DNA of 7,116 nucleotides from Bacteroidales bacterium (GTDB lineage Bacteria > Bacteroidota > Bacteroidia > Bacteroidales > BM520), in contig JAQVPY010000116.1 in the NCBI GenBank assembly GCA_028701815.1, forward strand, positions 1-7,116. The letters are read 5' to 3'. Below are positions 5,655 through 7,116 of the stretch, piece by piece; position 1 is the stretch's first letter; every line of letters begins with the position of its first letter. The notes beneath the pieces are model-generated. The model was given only the letters and a program-made list of their open reading frames with translations. It was not told where the DNA came from and did not search any database. The position numbers were made by a program, and so were the translations under genes.

Positions 5655-6920
5655 ATGTCGAGGAGAGGTGCAGTTTTCGGAAATGTCGACAAATGGATAG
5701 TCGCAGTTTATTTCATCCTGGTAGCGATGGGATGGCTGAATATTTTTTCATCGACTTGCGGTATTATAGAGGAGCAGACGGTTAATTTCAGTTTAAGTAC
5801 AGACTACGGTCGCCAGATGGTATTTATGGCTGTCGCTTTTTTGTGCGCTTTTATCATTCTCCTTGTCGACGGTAAGCTGTTTGCCCAGACCTCGTATGTG
5901 ATATATGTCTTGTTTTGTCTGTTGCTGGTGGCCGTACTGGTTGTGGGAGAAGAGGTCTCCGGCGCCAGGTCGTGGATAAAAGTAGGATCTTTTTCAATAC
6001 AGCCGGCAGAGTTTGCTAAATTTGCCACGGCTCTTGCCGTATCAAGATATTTGAGCGACCACGATTATTCAAAGTGCAGTTTACAAAATAAATTGCTCGT
6101 TTATCTGTTTCCTCTTATTCCGATAGGGTTGATCATGCTTGAACCGGATGCCGGCTCTGCATTAGTGTTTTTCAGCTTTCTGATTCCTCTTTTCAGGGAG
6201 GGCTTTTCGGGGTCTTTGATAGTCCTTGGCTTCTATTTGATATTATTGGTACTTTTATCGTTTCTTATAGATAAGTATATTCTTCTGGGGGCGGTATTAT
6301 TACTGTTAATTCTGATGGTTGTCCTTTTGCGCAGGACGAGACATATATTCCGATATGCCATATTAATATTTATTGTTTCCGTGGCAACAGTTTTTTCCGT
6401 CGACTACGGATATGAGCACATACTTCAACCTCATCAGAAGGACAGAATAGAGATACTTTTAGGGATGAAGCAGGACATCAAGGGAGCGGGATATAATGTC
6501 CATCAATCGAAGATAGCGATCGGGTCAGGAGGCTTTGCGGGGAAAGGATATTTAAAGGGTACGAAAACGAAATTCGACTTCGTCCCGGAGCAGCAGACAG
6601 ATTTTATCTTCTGTACTGTAGGGGAGGAAGAAGGCTTTATAGGCAGTCTGGCCGTGTTGGGTCTCTTCCTGTTTTTGATAATACGCATTATTATTATAGC
6701 GGAGAGACAGCGCACGAAGTTCAGTAGAATATACGGCTATTGTGTGGCCGGCATATTCTTTTTCCACGTATGGATAAACATAAGTATGACGATAGGGCTT
6801 ATGCCCGTAATAGGAATTCCGTTGCCATTTTTCAGCTACGGGGGGTCCAGCCTGATGTCGTTTACGATTTTACTTTTTATCTTTGTCAAACTTGATGCTT
6901 ACAGGTATGACATCTTATAA
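5655..6920 (+). CDS. rodA: RodA, SEDS peptidoglycan glycosyltransferase
   Basis: Complete 421-residue polytopic membrane protein of the SEDS family, which polymerises lipid II into glycan strands in the elongasome with PBP2. At least ten hydrophobic segments are visible, beginning at about residues 14-33. SEDS motifs appear in order: GARSWI (103-108), QPAEFAK (116-122), EPDAGSA (163-169), GSGGFAGKG (290-298), PEQQTDFIF (311-319), and the C-terminal signature IGIPLPFFSYGGSS (386-399). Asp316 in the TDFIF motif probably corresponds to the essential aspartate shown in other RodA proteins. A hydrophobic central stretch (187-249) with RRTRH ahead of the last part sits where Bacteroidota RodA proteins vary in length. 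The start ATG lies one base after the mrdA stop with no Shine-Dalgarno, suggesting coupled translation. FtsW is the alternative family member, but pairing with PBP2 favours RodA. A hairpin terminator overlaps the stop codon. Confidence 0.95.
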   Translation: MSRRGAVFGNVDKWIVAVYFILVAMGWLNIFSSTCGIIEEQTVNFSLSTDYGRQMVFMAVAFLCAFIILLVDGKLFAQTSYVIYVLFCLLLVAVLVVGEEVSGARSWIKVGSFSIQPAEFAKFATALAVSRYLSDHDYSKCSLQNKLLVYLFPLIPIGLIMLEPDAGSALVFFSFLIPLFREGFSGSLIVLGFYLILLVLLSFLIDKYILLGAVLLLLILMVVLLRRTRHIFRYAILIFIVSVATVFSVDYGYEHILQPHQKDRIEILLGMKQDIKGAGYNVHQSKIAIGSGGFAGKGYLKGTKTKFDFVPEQQTDFIFCTVGEEEGFIGSLAVLGLFLFLIIRIIIIAERQRTKFSRIYGYCVAGIFFFHVWINISMTIGLMPVIGIPLPFFSYGGSSLMSFTILLFIFVKLDAYRYDIL

Positions 6921-6933
6921 AGATGTTATTTTT
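6907..6933 (+). terminator. Intrinsic terminator of mrdA-rodA, over two stop codons
   Basis: A 7-bp perfect inverted repeat, ACATCTT (6910-6916) and AAGATGT (6920-6926), with a 3-nt loop, can be extended by a G-U and two A-U pairs to a 10-bp stem at 6907-6929. It is followed by a U run ending at 6933. The shape fits a Rho-independent terminator in the plus direction, though the stem is A/U-rich and only moderately stable. It spans the rodA stop codon and the aspS stop codon. The minus direction lacks a T run, so it is probably one-way. Confidence 0.6.
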
Positions 6934-7116
6934 CAGCCGGTTTAACACAGATACCCAATTCGTCCAGTTGTACTTGAGGGATAACGGAAGGCGAGTCAAT
7001 CATAACGTCGCGTGCATTATTATTTTTAGGGAAAGCTATAAAGTCTCTGATAGAATCCTGTCCTCCAAACATAGAGCAGACCCTGTCGAGGCCGAAAGCA
7101 AGACCGCCGTGAGGGG
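6926..7116 (-). CDS. aspS: Aspartyl-tRNA synthetase, C-terminal part
   Basis: Partial gene entering from the right edge; the last 62 codons plus stop are visible. The C-terminal end reads PHGGLAFGLDR, then GGQDSIRDFIAFPKNN and ARDVMIDSPS, and finishes VKPAEK. GLAFGLDR is class II synthetase motif 3, with the arginine that contacts ATP, and the following RDFIAFPK block is diagnostic of bacterial-type AspRS. The enzyme attaches aspartate to tRNA-Asp in the cytoplasm. Motifs 1 and 2, the anticodon-binding OB domain and the start are outside the window. It is convergent with rodA, only 5 bp between the stop codons, and its last codons carry the U run of the rodA terminator on the opposite strand. 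Whether the enzyme is discriminating (Asp only) or also charges tRNA-Asn cannot be judged from this fragment. Confidence 0.95.
   Translation of the reverse strand, partial: PHGGLAFGLDRVCSMFGGQDSIRDFIAFPKNNNARDVMIDSPSVIPQVQLDELGICVKPAEK

Noticed and set aside
15..6404. Six GTCGAC palindromes spread over the window (15, 3137, 3244, 5685, 5865, 6399)
   Set aside because: Somewhat more than base composition would give, but all fall in coding sequence, irregularly spaced, and are explained by codon use; no sign of a regulatory or uptake signal.

Overview
The window looks like a piece of a Bacteroidota chromosome, most likely Bacteroidales. Four sequences matching the Bacteroidota -7 promoter element TAnnTTTG (TACCTTTG three times, TATCTTTG once) lie directly upstream of gene starts. 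Leaders are A-rich without a clear Shine-Dalgarno, and two lipoproteins have short signal peptides. The dimeric GlyRS and the methylmalonyl-CoA mutase small-subunit N-terminus closely resemble Bacteroides-type proteins from memory; no search was run. The placement is an inference and species is not assigned.

Layout from left to right. The window opens with the 5' end of mutA on the minus strand. A 97-bp divergent promoter region follows, then a plus-strand pair encoding a small lipoprotein and a serine-type sulfatase lipoprotein. The sulfatase meets glyS (minus strand) tail to tail, overlapping by 17 bp. A second divergent promoter region (73 bp) separates glyS from the plus-strand pair mrdA-rodA (PBP2 and its SEDS glycosyltransferase partner). 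These end against the 3' end of aspS on the minus strand, only 5 bp away, with a hairpin terminator placed over both stop codons. No gene-free stretch exceeds 100 bp. I see no tRNA, rRNA, CRISPR array, insertion sequence or phage gene.

Functions fall into three groups. Housekeeping: glycyl- and aspartyl-tRNA charging, and methylmalonyl-CoA/succinyl-CoA interconversion, commonly tied to propionate formation. Cell shape: PBP2 and RodA form the transpeptidase/glycan polymerase core of the elongasome. Envelope and nutrient use: an exported sulfatase co-expressed with a small lipoprotein of unknown role.

I found no convincing undescribed defence or mobile system; this is mostly core chromosome. 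The points most worth a second look are the lipoprotein/sulfatase overlap, the sulfatase active-site variation, the Cys/His cluster in PBP2, and very tight packing (overlapping divergent promoters, overlapping convergent 3' ends and a terminator embedded in coding ends). The mrdA start is placed at the ATG at 3842, not at an upstream in-frame TTG that lies inside the promoter.
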